A stretch of DNA of 15,149 bases from VGKU01 sp964388785 (GCA_964388785.1 CAYMBX010000025.1:1-15149), one strand, 5' to 3'; counted from the first letter of the stretch, positions 7,472-14,238 are shown. Program-made: numbers and translations. The notes: generated by a model not told the origin, from the letters alone.

Positions 7472-8305
7472 ATGAAAAAAGACGTTTCCATACTGATCGT
7501 GCACTACAATACCCCCGGTCTTCTTCGCCAGACCTTAAAAGGGCTTTTCGGTTCGAAACAGTCTGTCAGTTTTGAGGTGATCGTCGTGGATAATAATCCC
7601 AACATGCGCGTCCGCGAGTGGGTGCAAAAAGATTTCCCACTGGTGAAGCTTGTTATGAGCGATCGTAATGTGGGGTTTGGCGCCGGAATGAATCTTGCCA
7701 TGCACCAGGCGTCCGGCCGATATTATTTTGTGTTCAATCCGGATATCGCCACGTTTGATGGAGTGCTGGATTCACTCACCGCGTTTATGGATACTCATCC
7801 GGATATTGGCATGCTTGGGCCGAAGCTTTTGAATCCAGATCGAACACTCCAATACAGCTGCTATGAATTCATGAAACCCTCCATCATTTTTTTTCGGCGC
7901 GTTCCCGTGTTGCGTTCATTGCCGTTTGCGAAGCGCGCCGTGGATGCCTACCAGATGAAATCGTGGGCGCACGATCAAATTCAGGACGTGGATTATCTAC
8001 TTGGAGCGGCCATGTTCGTCCGAAAAGAGGCTGTGGATGAAGTGGGCGGCTTTGATCCAACATTTTTTGTGTATTTTGAAGACCAAGATTGGTGCCGCCG
8101 ATTTTGGCTTGCCGGCTGGCGTGTGGTGTATCACCCGGATATTTCATTGATCCACTACCACCGGCGGGAAACGGCCGAAGGATCGTTTTTTCAACAATTG
8201 CGCAATCCTCTTACGCGCATCCAAATGGAAAGTGCGATATACTATTATCGAAAATATCGAGGTCAAGAAAATCCTCGTCATGCACGACGAAACCTTTCTC
8301 CATAA
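7472..8305 (+). CDS. Family 2 glycosyltransferase, WbbL/rhamnosyltransferase-like
   Basis: 277 aa, compact GT2: VSILIVHYNTPGLL (5-18), VVDNNP (38-43), NVGFGAGMNLAM (66-77), FNPD (88-91) as the metal/nucleotide site, then DYLLGAAMFVRKEAVDEVGG (174-193) and FEDQDWCRR (202-210), with the WbbL-like catalytic ED at 203-204. Start chosen at 7472: it has the best Shine-Dalgarno sequence in the window (GGAGGA, 7455-7460, 11 nt upstream), and the in-frame upstream stretch overlaps the preceding gene. It lies 23 bp after the first WbbL-like GT2. The two are paralogues of different length, likely acting successively on one glycan. Its 3' end overlaps the preferred start of the DUF4012 gene by 26 bp. Confidence 0.87.
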   Translation: MKKDVSILIVHYNTPGLLRQTLKGLFGSKQSVSFEVIVVDNNPNMRVREWVQKDFPLVKLVMSDRNVGFGAGMNLAMHQASGRYYFVFNPDIATFDGVLDSLTAFMDTHPDIGMLGPKLLNPDRTLQYSCYEFMKPSIIFFRRVPVLRSLPFAKRAVDAYQMKSWAHDQIQDVDYLLGAAMFVRKEAVDEVGGFDPTFFVYFEDQDWCRRFWLAGWRVVYHPDISLIHYHRRETAEGSFFQQLRNPLTRIQMESAIYYYRKYRGQENPRHARRNLSP

Positions 8306-10259
8306 GAGTGAAACTACACATGTACACACGCGACATCGTCGTCGTCGGTTTTATCGTTCGCTTGTAACCGTGATTCTGGTGATCGTATCTGCGTGGGTCG
8401 TGTTGTTGGCTCTTGCCGTTGGACAGCTTGTGGCCGCCGCGCTTGATGTACGCGACGCAATGGGAAGCGCCAACACGCATGCCCAGACACAGGAGTTTAC
8501 GTTCGCAAAAAACGATCTTGTCGATGCAACGCGTTCGTTGCATGAATTGGAACGCGCCCTATTTTTTTTGAGGACCGTTTGGGTTTTTCCGGGATTTGAT
8601 CGTCAACTTGAAGATCTGCAAGGGGCCTTTATTTCCAGCCGTCAGCTTCTTGAGTCGTTGGGTGCATTTTTTGAGCTGGGTGAAGATGTGATGCAACTGA
8701 CCGGCTCGAGTGACACCGTACTTTCCGATCTCAAAACTTCCATTCCTCCTCACGCGACGTTTAAAGATTTACCTGCATCGACTAAACGTGCGATTCTCCA
8801 GCGTCTGAGTACAGCCTCGGACGATTTTGACCTTCTTTCAGCACGCATTGAAATTGCAAAAATCGAGTTCGAACGATTAAGAACCAATCTATTTGTTAGT
8901 CCATTTTTGGGGGTACTTGATCCCTTTTTGGACCGAATGGACGATATTCACAATGAGCTCTCGGTTGCTTCAACGCTCGCCCATGTGCTCCCAGAGCTTG
9001 CCGGGGTGGATGGTATACGAACACATTTGTTGCTCTTCCTGAATAATGATGAATTACGACCGGGTGGCGGCTTTATCGGAACGTACGGCGTGCTGAAAAC
9101 GGATGGAGGGGAAATTCTTTCGCTTGAGACAAAAGATGTTTATGCCATTGATAGCGCTGCTGCTTCTGAGATCAAGACCATTCCTCCCGTTCCACTCCAA
9201 AAATACAATGCCACGCAAACGTGGTTTTTCCGGGACGGGAATTGGAGTCCGGATTTTGCCGTGAGTGCGCAGAAGCTCATCGAACTGTTTGAACAGGAAT
9301 CCTCTATTGTGGGTTTCCAGACAGAGATTCCGACGGCAGCTCATGTCGACGGTGTGATTGGTTTCACTCCTACGGCCGCGTCCGTGTTACTTTCCTATCT
9401 GGGTCCTGTTCAGGCGGGAGGTCAGACGTTCACGGCGGAGAATGTTCCTGAACTCATTGAATATCAAGTGGAGAAGGGCTTTCTTGAGAACGGAATTCCG
9501 CTTGCCCAGCGCAAGGAGATTTTATCTGAACTCGTCGTTCAAATTCAGGATCGACTTGTCACGTTACCGTTTTCGAAATGGTCGGACATATTCCTGATGT
9601 TCTCGCAAGCGATTTCAAACAAGCAAATCGCCGTCTACAGCCAAAACGAGTCTGTTCAAAAAGCCCTCATCACGTCGGGATGGAGTGGGACGATTTCGGC
9701 GGGAGAGACGGACGTTCAGTTGTTTGTGGATGCGAATTTGGCGAGCCTCAAAACCGATCCTGCGGTGAAGCGCGCACTGCGCTACGAATTGTTCCGCAAC
9801 GAAAGCGGGGCATGGGTTGGTCGCACCACTGTGACCTACGATCATCAAGGGACATTTGATTGGCGGACAACCCGTTATCGGACTTACGCGCGTTTGTTTG
9901 TACCGGAGGGAACGACGCTTGTCCGGGCAACTGGTTTTCAAGAAGGAGTCGAGATAGCATCTGACCTCGGGTTGACGAGTTTTGGTGGGTTCGTCGTTGT
10001 AGAACCAGGGACGGAACATTCCATTGTGTTTGAATATCGGCTTGCCGACGAGGTGGTCGAGCTCATTGCCAAGCGGTCCTACCAACTCTCGTTCTATAAA
10101 CAGATGGGAGCTCAGGATTACGCGTTGACGCTTGACCTTGATTTTGATAAGAATGTGACGAATGCTCAACCTCCGGAAAACAGAAACGAATGGGGAGATG
10201 ATCGTTACCGTTTGAACACGAAATTGAGTCAGGATAGAAAGATCGGGGTGAGTCTGTAA
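8280..10259 (+). CDS. DUF4012 family membrane-anchored envelope protein
   Basis: 659 aa. A very basic N-terminus (THVHTRHRRRRFYR) precedes a single helix (~28-50, SLVTVILVIVSAWVVLLALAVG), so most of the protein should lie outside the cytoplasmic membrane. A helical region (~60-245) follows, then the DUF4012 core: LLLFLNNDELRPGGGFIGTYG (~250-270) and WFFRDGNWSPDF (315-326), the two best-conserved blocks of the family. The C-terminal ~200 residues look beta-rich. DUF4012 has no established biochemical role to my knowledge; the fold resembles LytR-CpsA-Psr-type glycopolymer ligases only loosely. Its place between glycosyltransferases and MreB suggests attaching or guiding a surface glycan during growth (inference). 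A GTG at 8232 is in frame, but the ATG at 8280 is preferred. The stop is 19 bp before mreB. Confidence 0.85.
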   Translation: MHDETFLHKSETTHVHTRHRRRRFYRSLVTVILVIVSAWVVLLALAVGQLVAAALDVRDAMGSANTHAQTQEFTFAKNDLVDATRSLHELERALFFLRTVWVFPGFDRQLEDLQGAFISSRQLLESLGAFFELGEDVMQLTGSSDTVLSDLKTSIPPHATFKDLPASTKRAILQRLSTASDDFDLLSARIEIAKIEFERLRTNLFVSPFLGVLDPFLDRMDDIHNELSVASTLAHVLPELAGVDGIRTHLLLFLNNDELRPGGGFIGTYGVLKTDGGEILSLETKDVYAIDSAAASEIKTIPPVPLQKYNATQTWFFRDGNWSPDFAVSAQKLIELFEQESSIVGFQTEIPTAAHVDGVIGFTPTAASVLLSYLGPVQAGGQTFTAENVPELIEYQVEKGFLENGIPLAQRKEILSELVVQIQDRLVTLPFSKWSDIFLMFSQAISNKQIAVYSQNESVQKALITSGWSGTISAGETDVQLFVDANLASLKTDPAVKRALRYELFRNESGAWVGRTTVTYDHQGTFDWRTTRYRTYARLFVPEGTTLVRATGFQEGVEIASDLGLTSFGGFVVVEPGTEHSIVFEYRLADEVVELIAKRSYQLSFYKQMGAQDYALTLDLDFDKNVTNAQPPENRNEWGDDRYRLNTKLSQDRKIGVSL

Positions 10260-10278
10260 GGAACAGTCCTCTCACGCT

Positions 10279-11283
10279 ATGTTTCAAAAAAAGATCGGCA
10301 TTGACCTCGGTACCACCACCGTCCTCGTTTATGTCCCTAAACGAGGAATTATTATTCATGAACCTTCCGTGGTGGCGGTTTCGCATACGGATAAAAAGGT
10401 TCTCGCGGTTGGGAAAGAAGCGAAGGATATGCTCGGTCGTACGCCTGAAACCATCGTGGCACGGCGGCCTCTTAAAGATGGCGTCATTGCGGATTATCGA
10501 ACGACCGAGGCCATGCTGCGTTATTTTATTAACAAAGCGCTTGGGGGACTCCGTTTGTTTCGCCCAGAGGTTATGGTTGCGGTTCCGGGTGGAATCACCT
10601 CAGTGGAACGTCGTGCTGTGATCGATGCAACACTTGCGGCCGGAGCGAAGGCGGCCTATATCATCAAAGAGCCTATTGTGGCGGCAATCGGTGCCAATAT
10701 CCCGATCGGCTCCCCGTCGGGACACATGATTATTGATATCGGGGGAGGAACGGCCGAAATGGCGGTGATTTCTCTTGGAGGGATCGTGGCATCTGAGTCT
10801 GTGCGCATTGGTGGGGTAAAGTTTGATGCCGCAATTTCGGAATATGTACGCCGTAAATACGGGCTTGCGGTTGGGGAACGGACGGCGGAAGACATCAAAA
10901 TTCAAATCGGCGCAGCCATGTATTTACCGGACAAACTTTCGATGGAAGTGAAAGGCCGCGATATGATTACCGGACTTCCAAAGGTCATCGAAGTGAGTTC
11001 GGATGATGTGACGGCCGCGATTCAAAATGAACTGGAGGGGATTATTGCAACTGTCAAAGAAGTGCTCCATAAAACTCCGCCTGAACTTTCGGCGGACGTG
11101 ATGGACAAAGGGATTGTTCTATCCGGGGGGTCCTCTCAATTGCGAAATCTTGATACCTTGATTGCGGAAGCCACAGGGGTGCCGACGTTTGTTGCGGAAG
11201 ATCCTCAGCAGTGTGTGGTCAAAGGGACGGGAATAGCACTTGAAAATCTCGAGGCGTACAAACGGAGTATCTTTACGAGTTAA
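10279..11283 (+). CDS. mreB: Rod-shape-determining actin homologue MreB
   Basis: 334 aa, normal MreB length. MreB forms ATP-dependent filaments under the inner membrane that steer wall synthesis. Actin-fold signatures in order: phosphate-1 loop IGIDLGTTT (6-14), VAVPGGITSVERRAV (100-114), KEPIVAAIGANIPI (130-143), phosphate-2 DIGGGTAEMAVI (153-164), and the adenosine loop LSGGSSQLRNLD (281-292), where most MreBs have GGGALLRG. An amphipathic N-terminal helix is not evident. It follows the DUF4012 gene by 19 bp, with AAGGA right after that gene's stop, so it is probably cotranscribed with the glycan genes. MreC, MreD, RodA and PBP2 genes do not follow as they do in many bacteria; after the stop comes only the repeat-rich intergenic region. 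Confidence 0.95.
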   Translation: MFQKKIGIDLGTTTVLVYVPKRGIIIHEPSVVAVSHTDKKVLAVGKEAKDMLGRTPETIVARRPLKDGVIADYRTTEAMLRYFINKALGGLRLFRPEVMVAVPGGITSVERRAVIDATLAAGAKAAYIIKEPIVAAIGANIPIGSPSGHMIIDIGGGTAEMAVISLGGIVASESVRIGGVKFDAAISEYVRRKYGLAVGERTAEDIKIQIGAAMYLPDKLSMEVKGRDMITGLPKVIEVSSDDVTAAIQNELEGIIATVKEVLHKTPPELSADVMDKGIVLSGGSSQLRNLDTLIAEATGVPTFVAEDPQQCVVKGTGIALENLEAYKRSIFTS

Positions 11284-11310
11284 CTTTTGTTGTCCAACTT
11301 TTAGGTGTGA

Positions 11311-11398
11311 AGAGATCGATGAGTTCTATTTTCTTCGCCATTCTGATAAGCCGAAGGCAGAAAATAGAACTCATAACGATCTCTTTGATGAACGGTAG
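11311..11398 (+). repeat. Palindromic MITE-like element, copy A
   Basis: A near-perfect hairpin: left arm 11310-11334 (AAGAGATCG then ATGAGTTCTATTTTCT) pairs with right arm 11359-11385, a 25-bp stem with one 2-nt bulge, around a 24-nt loop (11335-11358). The same element, loop included, recurs in reverse orientation at 14462-14548 with about four differences over ~87 bp, including one indel. Similarity also covers GATGAACGGT beyond the stem, so the repeat unit is larger than the hairpin. No transposase is present, so it would be non-autonomous. Confidence 0.85.
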
Positions 11399-11463
11399 TG
11401 AATCAATGTTTGTACGCTGACGGGTCGTGCGATTCTCTGTGCTCGCCGGCATGTGTAGAAATA

Positions 11464-11485
11464 GGCGGGGTCCCTAGACCCCGCC
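11464..11485. repeat. GC-rich hairpin
   Basis: GGCGGGGTC (11464-11472), loop CCTA, GACCCCGCC (11477-11485): 9 bp perfect. No T-run on either side, so not a canonical intrinsic terminator. Confidence 0.6.
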
Positions 11486-11494
11486 ATGTATTTC

Positions 11495-11545
11495 GAGCGA
11501 GCGTTTATCATCCCTCTCCTGTCATCCTGAGCGAGCGTTTATCAT
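11495..11545 (+). repeat. 17-bp direct repeat
   Basis: GAGCGAGCGTTTATCAT occurs at 11495-11511 and again at 11529-11545, 34 bp apart, the second copy inside the left half of the compound palindrome. It may have arisen by slippage or duplication at the palindrome edge. Confidence 0.75.
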
Positions 11546-11601
11546 TTAGTCGAAGGATCCCAACGCCCGCCGGGATCCTTCGCTGGCGCTCAGGATGACA
11601 G
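11519..11601. repeat. Compound palindrome of the GTCATCCTGA...GAAGGATCC type, copy 1
   Basis: Outer arms CTGTCATCCTGAGCG (11519-11533) and CGCTCAGGATGACAG (11587-11601) are perfect complements. Inner arms CGAAGGATCCC (11551-11561) and GGGATCCTTCG (11572-11582) form a second stem around a 10-nt loop. A related copy is at 14272-14310. Similar GTCATCCTGAGCG...CGAAGGATC palindromes are, from memory, widespread dispersed intergenic repeats in several phyla. The right arm ends 4 bp before the ATG at 11606, so in RNA it could block that start. Confidence 0.8.
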
Positions 11602-11605
11602 AAAG

Positions 11606-12787
11606 ATGGCTAAGGAAAATATGGAAAACGAAATCAACCTCCTTCAATCCAACAAGCCGGTGGTGTACGCCATTGACGCACAGTCCGCGAATAAGGAAAG
11701 GCGGACCGGTGTGGAAGAATATGCGTTTCAGTTAATTCAGGCGATGAAGCGCGAGCCGCTCAGGGAGGGGGAGCGGGTTTTTTTGTATTCGCCGACCGTG
11801 CTTTCGGGAGCGCTTGCGGATCTTCCGAGCGGTTGGGAGTCGCATGTACTTGGATGGAAATTGAAGCGCGGATGGATGCAGGGGCGCGTGAGTTGGGAAT
11901 TGCTGCGTCGCCCCCCGCGCGTGCTCTTTGTTCCTTCTCAAGGCCTCCCGCGTTTTTTTTCGGGTGTTCCAGTTGTCACGACCGTTCATGACGTGGCATT
12001 TCGTCGCGTGGGTAAATTATATAATCCCTCCGTGAGACGACGGATTGCTTCCGTAACCAAACGGTCCATCTCACACGCAACCAAATTGTTCACCGTCTCC
12101 GAATTTACGAAACGAGAATTGCGAGAGGGTTATCACGTGCGTGAAGATCGACTGTTCGTCACGCCGCTTGCCGCGGATACACAAATCTACAGAAGGTTGG
12201 ATCGCAATGTCATCGATGCCGTTTTGCGCTCACACCGTTTGGGGCACACGTTTTTTCTGTTTGTCGGACGACTAGAAAGAAAAAAGAATGTGGCGATGCT
12301 GATTCGCGCGTTTGAGTTGTTCAAACAGAATAGAGGAGTAGGTGATCCGTTTGAACTTGTTCTTGTTGGAGAATCCGGTTACGGATATAGCGAGATCAAA
12401 ACACTGATTGAACACTCACCTCAAAAAGAGCTGATTCGCGAAACGGGCTATCTGTCGGATCACGATGTGGCAGCGCTCATGAATGTAGCCACTGCCTTTT
12501 GTTTTCCATCCTTTTACGAAGGATTCGGTATTCCGAATGTGGAAGCGATGGCATGCGGAGCCCCGCTTCTGATTTCGGATATACCTGTTCATCATGAAGT
12601 GGCCGGGGAGGCAGCCTTGTATGCGCCGTCCCAAGAACCAGAAGCGTGGGCAAAGCACATGGAACGATTGGTGAGCGATCATCAATTGCGCGAGCAGTTG
12701 ATTGAAAAAGGCACTGTGCGTGCCTCGCAGTTCAGTTGGCAGGACACAGCTAAGCGAACCTGGGAAATTCTTCGAAGTTTGGTATAA
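11606..12787 (+). CDS. GT-B glycosyltransferase (GT4 family type)
   Basis: 393 aa. Two-domain GT-B enzyme: acceptor-side N-domain with TGVEEYAFQL (34-43), THVHDV-like TTVHDVAF (125-132) and KLFTVSEFTKRELRE (160-174); donor domain with FFLFVGRLERKKNVAMLIRAF (216-236), LVLVGESGYG (251-260), and the EX7E nucleotide-sugar motif E305-GFGIPNV-E313, then ACGAPLLISD. Most like mannosyl- or glucosyl-transferases that extend lipid-linked or surface glycans; donor and acceptor unknown. Start uncertain: ATG 11606 has no Shine-Dalgarno sequence and sits against the compound palindrome, while ATG 11621 (388 aa) has AAGGA 4 nt upstream; the fold begins after both. The gene and the TrmB-like gene behind it are bracketed by two inverted copies of the palindromic element. 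Its stop lies within the TrmB promoter. Confidence 0.87.
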   Translation: MAKENMENEINLLQSNKPVVYAIDAQSANKERRTGVEEYAFQLIQAMKREPLREGERVFLYSPTVLSGALADLPSGWESHVLGWKLKRGWMQGRVSWELLRRPPRVLFVPSQGLPRFFSGVPVVTTVHDVAFRRVGKLYNPSVRRRIASVTKRSISHATKLFTVSEFTKRELREGYHVREDRLFVTPLAADTQIYRRLDRNVIDAVLRSHRLGHTFFLFVGRLERKKNVAMLIRAFELFKQNRGVGDPFELVLVGESGYGYSEIKTLIEHSPQKELIRETGYLSDHDVAALMNVATAFCFPSFYEGFGIPNVEAMACGAPLLISDIPVHHEVAGEAALYAPSQEPEAWAKHMERLVSDHQLREQLIEKGTVRASQFSWQDTAKRTWEILRSLV

Positions 12788-12788
12788 T
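12780..12788 (+). promoter_or_regulatory. Extended -10 promoter for the TrmB-like gene
   Basis: TGGTATAAT (12780-12788) is a perfect extended -10 (TGnTATAAT); no good -35 lies 16-18 bp upstream, as is common for extended -10 promoters. The hexamer contains the TAA stop of the glycosyltransferase (12785-12787). A start 7 bp downstream would fall at ~12795, only about 3 nt before the ATG at 12798, predicting a leaderless or nearly leaderless mRNA. Confidence 0.55.
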
Positions 12789-12797
12789 TTTTTCCAT

Positions 12798-13580
12798 ATG
12801 GATGAACTCATGTCAGAATTGAAACACCTTGGTCTATCCGATAAGGAGGCCAGTGTTTATCTTGCTTCGCTTGAACTCGGTCCGGCTCCGGTTCAAGACA
12901 TCTCACATAAATCGAAAATCAATCGCGCGACCACGTACGTGATGATCGAGTCGCTTTCCGCCCGTGGACTTATGTCCACATTCGTGCGTGGAAAGAAACG
13001 TTTTTACGCGCCGGAAAGTCCGGACCGTTTGCTCTCGATTTTGCGCTTGCAGCGCAAGGAGTTGGAAGAAAAAGAAAATGAATTTCAAAAAGCGTTGCCG
13101 ATGCTGTTTGCGCTTTACAATGCGGAAGGAGCAAAGCCCCAAATTCGGTATTTGGAAGGGCCGGAAGGACTCGCGACTGTCCGTCAAAGTTTCGAAAAGT
13201 TGGAGGGAGAGTTTGTACAGATTATTTCGTTTGATGACGCACTTGCTTCCAGAGAATTGGCAAACGGGAGGCAAACGCATATTAATAATTTGAAAAATGA
13301 AAAGGCACCACATCGCATTTTGGCGGTGATGGATAATCCAAATCCCGAGGCGGTGCCCGAGATTGGCGTGGGGGAATGGAGGATTATTCCTTCTTCGGAA
13401 TTTCCGATTCACGGAGATATCACCGTGCGCGGGAATCACGTGTTTCTCTTTTCCTATCGAACGGCCGTGTTGGCGGTGATTATTGTGAGCAAAGAGATCG
13501 CCGAGTCCGTAAGAGCGTTGTTTAATTTGGCGTGGAAAGGAGCGGAGAGCTATCCGCACAAAAAACGTTCGGGGGAATAA
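12798..13580 (+). CDS. TrmB-like transcriptional regulator
   Basis: 260 aa. The N-terminal winged helix matches TrmB family regulators: MSELKHLGLSDKEASVYLASL (~5-25), then ISHKSKINRATTYVMIESLSARGLM (~36-60) as the HTH and a FVRGKKRFYAPESP wing (~62-76). A charged helix (LQRKELEEKENEFQKAL, ~85-102) looks like a dimerisation coiled coil. The C-terminal ~150 residues (YLEGPEGLATVRQSFEKL onward) fit the TrmB effector domain, which in studied archaeal members binds sugars. It may regulate glycan or sugar genes, including the glycosyltransferase just upstream, but that is inference from position. The frame is open back to 12702 inside the upstream gene; ATG 12798 is chosen because it starts the HTH and follows the extended -10. 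TAA at 13578-13580. Confidence 0.85.
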   Translation: MDELMSELKHLGLSDKEASVYLASLELGPAPVQDISHKSKINRATTYVMIESLSARGLMSTFVRGKKRFYAPESPDRLLSILRLQRKELEEKENEFQKALPMLFALYNAEGAKPQIRYLEGPEGLATVRQSFEKLEGEFVQIISFDDALASRELANGRQTHINNLKNEKAPHRILAVMDNPNPEAVPEIGVGEWRIIPSSEFPIHGDITVRGNHVFLFSYRTAVLAVIIVSKEIAESVRALFNLAWKGAESYPHKKRSGE

Positions 13581-13601
13581 AAAAGACCGCGAGTGTGCGG
13601 T
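13579..13601 (-). terminator. Minus-strand rho-independent terminator
   Basis: On the minus strand, ACCGC-ACACTC-GCGGT (13601-13586) then C and six T's (13584-13579). The T-run overlaps the TAA stop of the convergent TrmB-like gene. On the plus strand no T-run follows the hairpin, so its polarity is minus. It is placed to end a transcript from the promoter at 13944-13972. Confidence 0.55.
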
Positions 13602-13937
13602 GGGAGTTCGTGCCGGATACTGTTTGATTGAATCGGATCGGAAAACGAGAGATCTTGCGTTGCTAGCCACCGCCTGGACAATGCAGGTGCGGCTGCAAGG
13701 ATCGTGGATCACGCCTGAGCGGGCAGATCTCGCGATCATGGTCCGTAAGGACCCGTCTCGTTTCTTGGTCGTGGGCTGTCACGGCTTCTTCTCCGGGGAA
13801 ACCGGAGTGAGCTGCATGAAGCAGACGACTCTCTCGATCCTGTTCATCACACGACTCCGGAACAGTACCGGCTGGGCCCGCCGGCGAGGCCTACGTTGAG
13901 GCGCAGAGTCCAAGTACTCATCCGCATCCCCAAACAA
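13579..13937 (-). ncRNA. Candidate ~360-nt structured RNA, minus strand
   Basis: Bounded by a strong promoter (13944-13972) and an intrinsic terminator (13579-13601), with no long reading frame fitting those limits. The RNA would contain many perfect short stems: CTGC-TTCAT-GCAG, CTCCGG-TTTCC-CCGGAG, GGTCC-TTAC-GGACC and GATC-GCGA-GATC (a GNRA loop). Near the 5' end UGCGG (13926-13922) and GAGU (13919-13916) can pair with CCGCA (13600-13596) and ACUC (13607-13604) near the 3' end, giving a closing stem, as in many processed stable RNAs. I looked for RNase P, tmRNA, SRP and 6S signatures and found none. Alternative: a leader with short ORFs (26 and 22 codons, overlapping as TGATG at 13845-13849). 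No downstream gene on that strand uses it. Confidence 0.35.
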
Positions 13938-13943
13938 GACAAA

Positions 13944-13972
13944 ACAATAGCAGTTTGTTTATAAAATGTCAA
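13944..13972 (-). promoter_or_regulatory. Promoter of the minus-strand RNA
   Basis: On the minus strand: perfect TTGACA (13972-13967), exactly 17 bp, then TGC-TATTGT (13952-13944), an extended -10 with 4/6 hexamer match. Expected start ~13937. This is one of the best sigma70-type promoters in the window. Confidence 0.6.
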
Positions 13973-14044
13973 GAAATATAAGAATGATTTAGCAAGAGTT
14001 TTGTAAAATGTTGATAAAATTTGGCATTTTTTGTCTAAAAGTTA

Positions 14045-14073
14045 TTGACAAAAAGAAAAACCTCTGTTAATTT
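14045..14073 (+). promoter_or_regulatory. Promoter of the plus-strand small RNA
   Basis: Perfect TTGACA (14045-14050), 17 bp, then TGT-TAATTT (14065-14073), an extended -10 with a weak hexamer (3/6). Expected start ~14080. A second possible extended -10, TGATAAAAT (14012-14020), lies upstream in the same AT-rich tract but lacks a -35. It faces away from the minus-strand promoter, the two -35 boxes being 72 bp apart. Confidence 0.5.
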
Positions 14074-14078
14074 CGCTT

Positions 14079-14160
14079 GTCCCTCAAAAGGGGCAAAAGG
14101 GAAGAGAGAACGGCACTTGTCGTGCCAACAGAAAAACCGAGCTCCACAGCTCGGTTTTTT
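14079..14160 (+). ncRNA. Candidate ~80-nt small RNA with three hairpins
   Basis: Three successive stems: GTCCCT-CAAA-AGGGGC (14079-14094, one G-U), GGCAC-TTGTC-GTGCC (14112-14126) and the terminator stem (14132-14159). The linker AGGGAAGAGAGAACG (14098-14112) is purine-rich and would be single-stranded. It starts at the expected start of the promoter at 14045-14073 and ends at a classic terminator. No gene follows on the plus strand, so it is more likely a free RNA than a leader. I do not recognise the family. Confidence 0.45.
14132..14160. terminator. Strong intrinsic terminator, bidirectional
   Basis: AAAAACCGAGCT (14132-14143), loop CCAC, AGCTCGGTTTTT (14148-14159) plus one more T: a perfect 12-bp stem with a GC core and six T's on the plus strand, five on the minus strand. 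Confidence 0.85.
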
Positions 14161-14189
14161 GTAAGTTGTGAATGGACCAACGTTTGGTG

Positions 14190-14238
14190 GGCCAGGTGAC
14201 TGTCGTTCTGCGAGCACTCGAACGACAGTCACCTGGCC
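14190..14238. repeat. Perfect 19-bp inverted repeat
   Basis: GGCCAGGTGACTGTCGTTC (14190-14208) pairs without mismatch with 14220-14238, loop 11 nt. There is no T-run on either side. The loop contains CGAG-CA-CTCG, which overlaps the base of the outer stem. Function unknown; it lies 30 bp past the small-RNA terminator. Confidence 0.75.

Larger units (their letters stand above)
11284..11605. other. 322-bp gene-free, palindrome-rich intergenic region
   Basis: No reading frame here looks real. It holds, in order: the 87-bp palindromic element copy A (11311-11398), a 9-bp GC hairpin (11464-11485), a 17-bp direct repeat (11495-11511 and 11529-11545) and an 83-bp compound palindrome (11519-11601) that ends 4 bp before the ATG at 11606. 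Copy A, just past mreB and followed by CTCTTTG, may act as a weak terminator. I see no good sigma70 promoter for the downstream glycosyltransferase. Confidence 0.6.

Noticed and set aside
12903..13739. Minus-strand 278-codon frame opposite the TrmB-like gene
   Set aside because: It is the antisense shadow of a clear TrmB-like gene and has Cys/His/Arg-rich low-quality sequence.
13600..13899. Plus-strand 99-codon frame after the TrmB-like gene
   Set aside because: GTG start, no family motif, and it runs through several perfect stems; the promoter and terminator signals here belong to the other strand.
13579..13937. RNase P RNA, tmRNA or SRP RNA identity for the minus-strand transcript
   Set aside because: Length fits the first two, but the conserved P4 core, the tRNA-like acceptor end and the SRP domain IV motif are all absent.
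13941..14044. Replication origin in the AT-rich spacer
   Set aside because: No DnaA-box cluster (TTATCCACA-like) and no dnaA/dnaN nearby; promoter hexamers explain the composition better.
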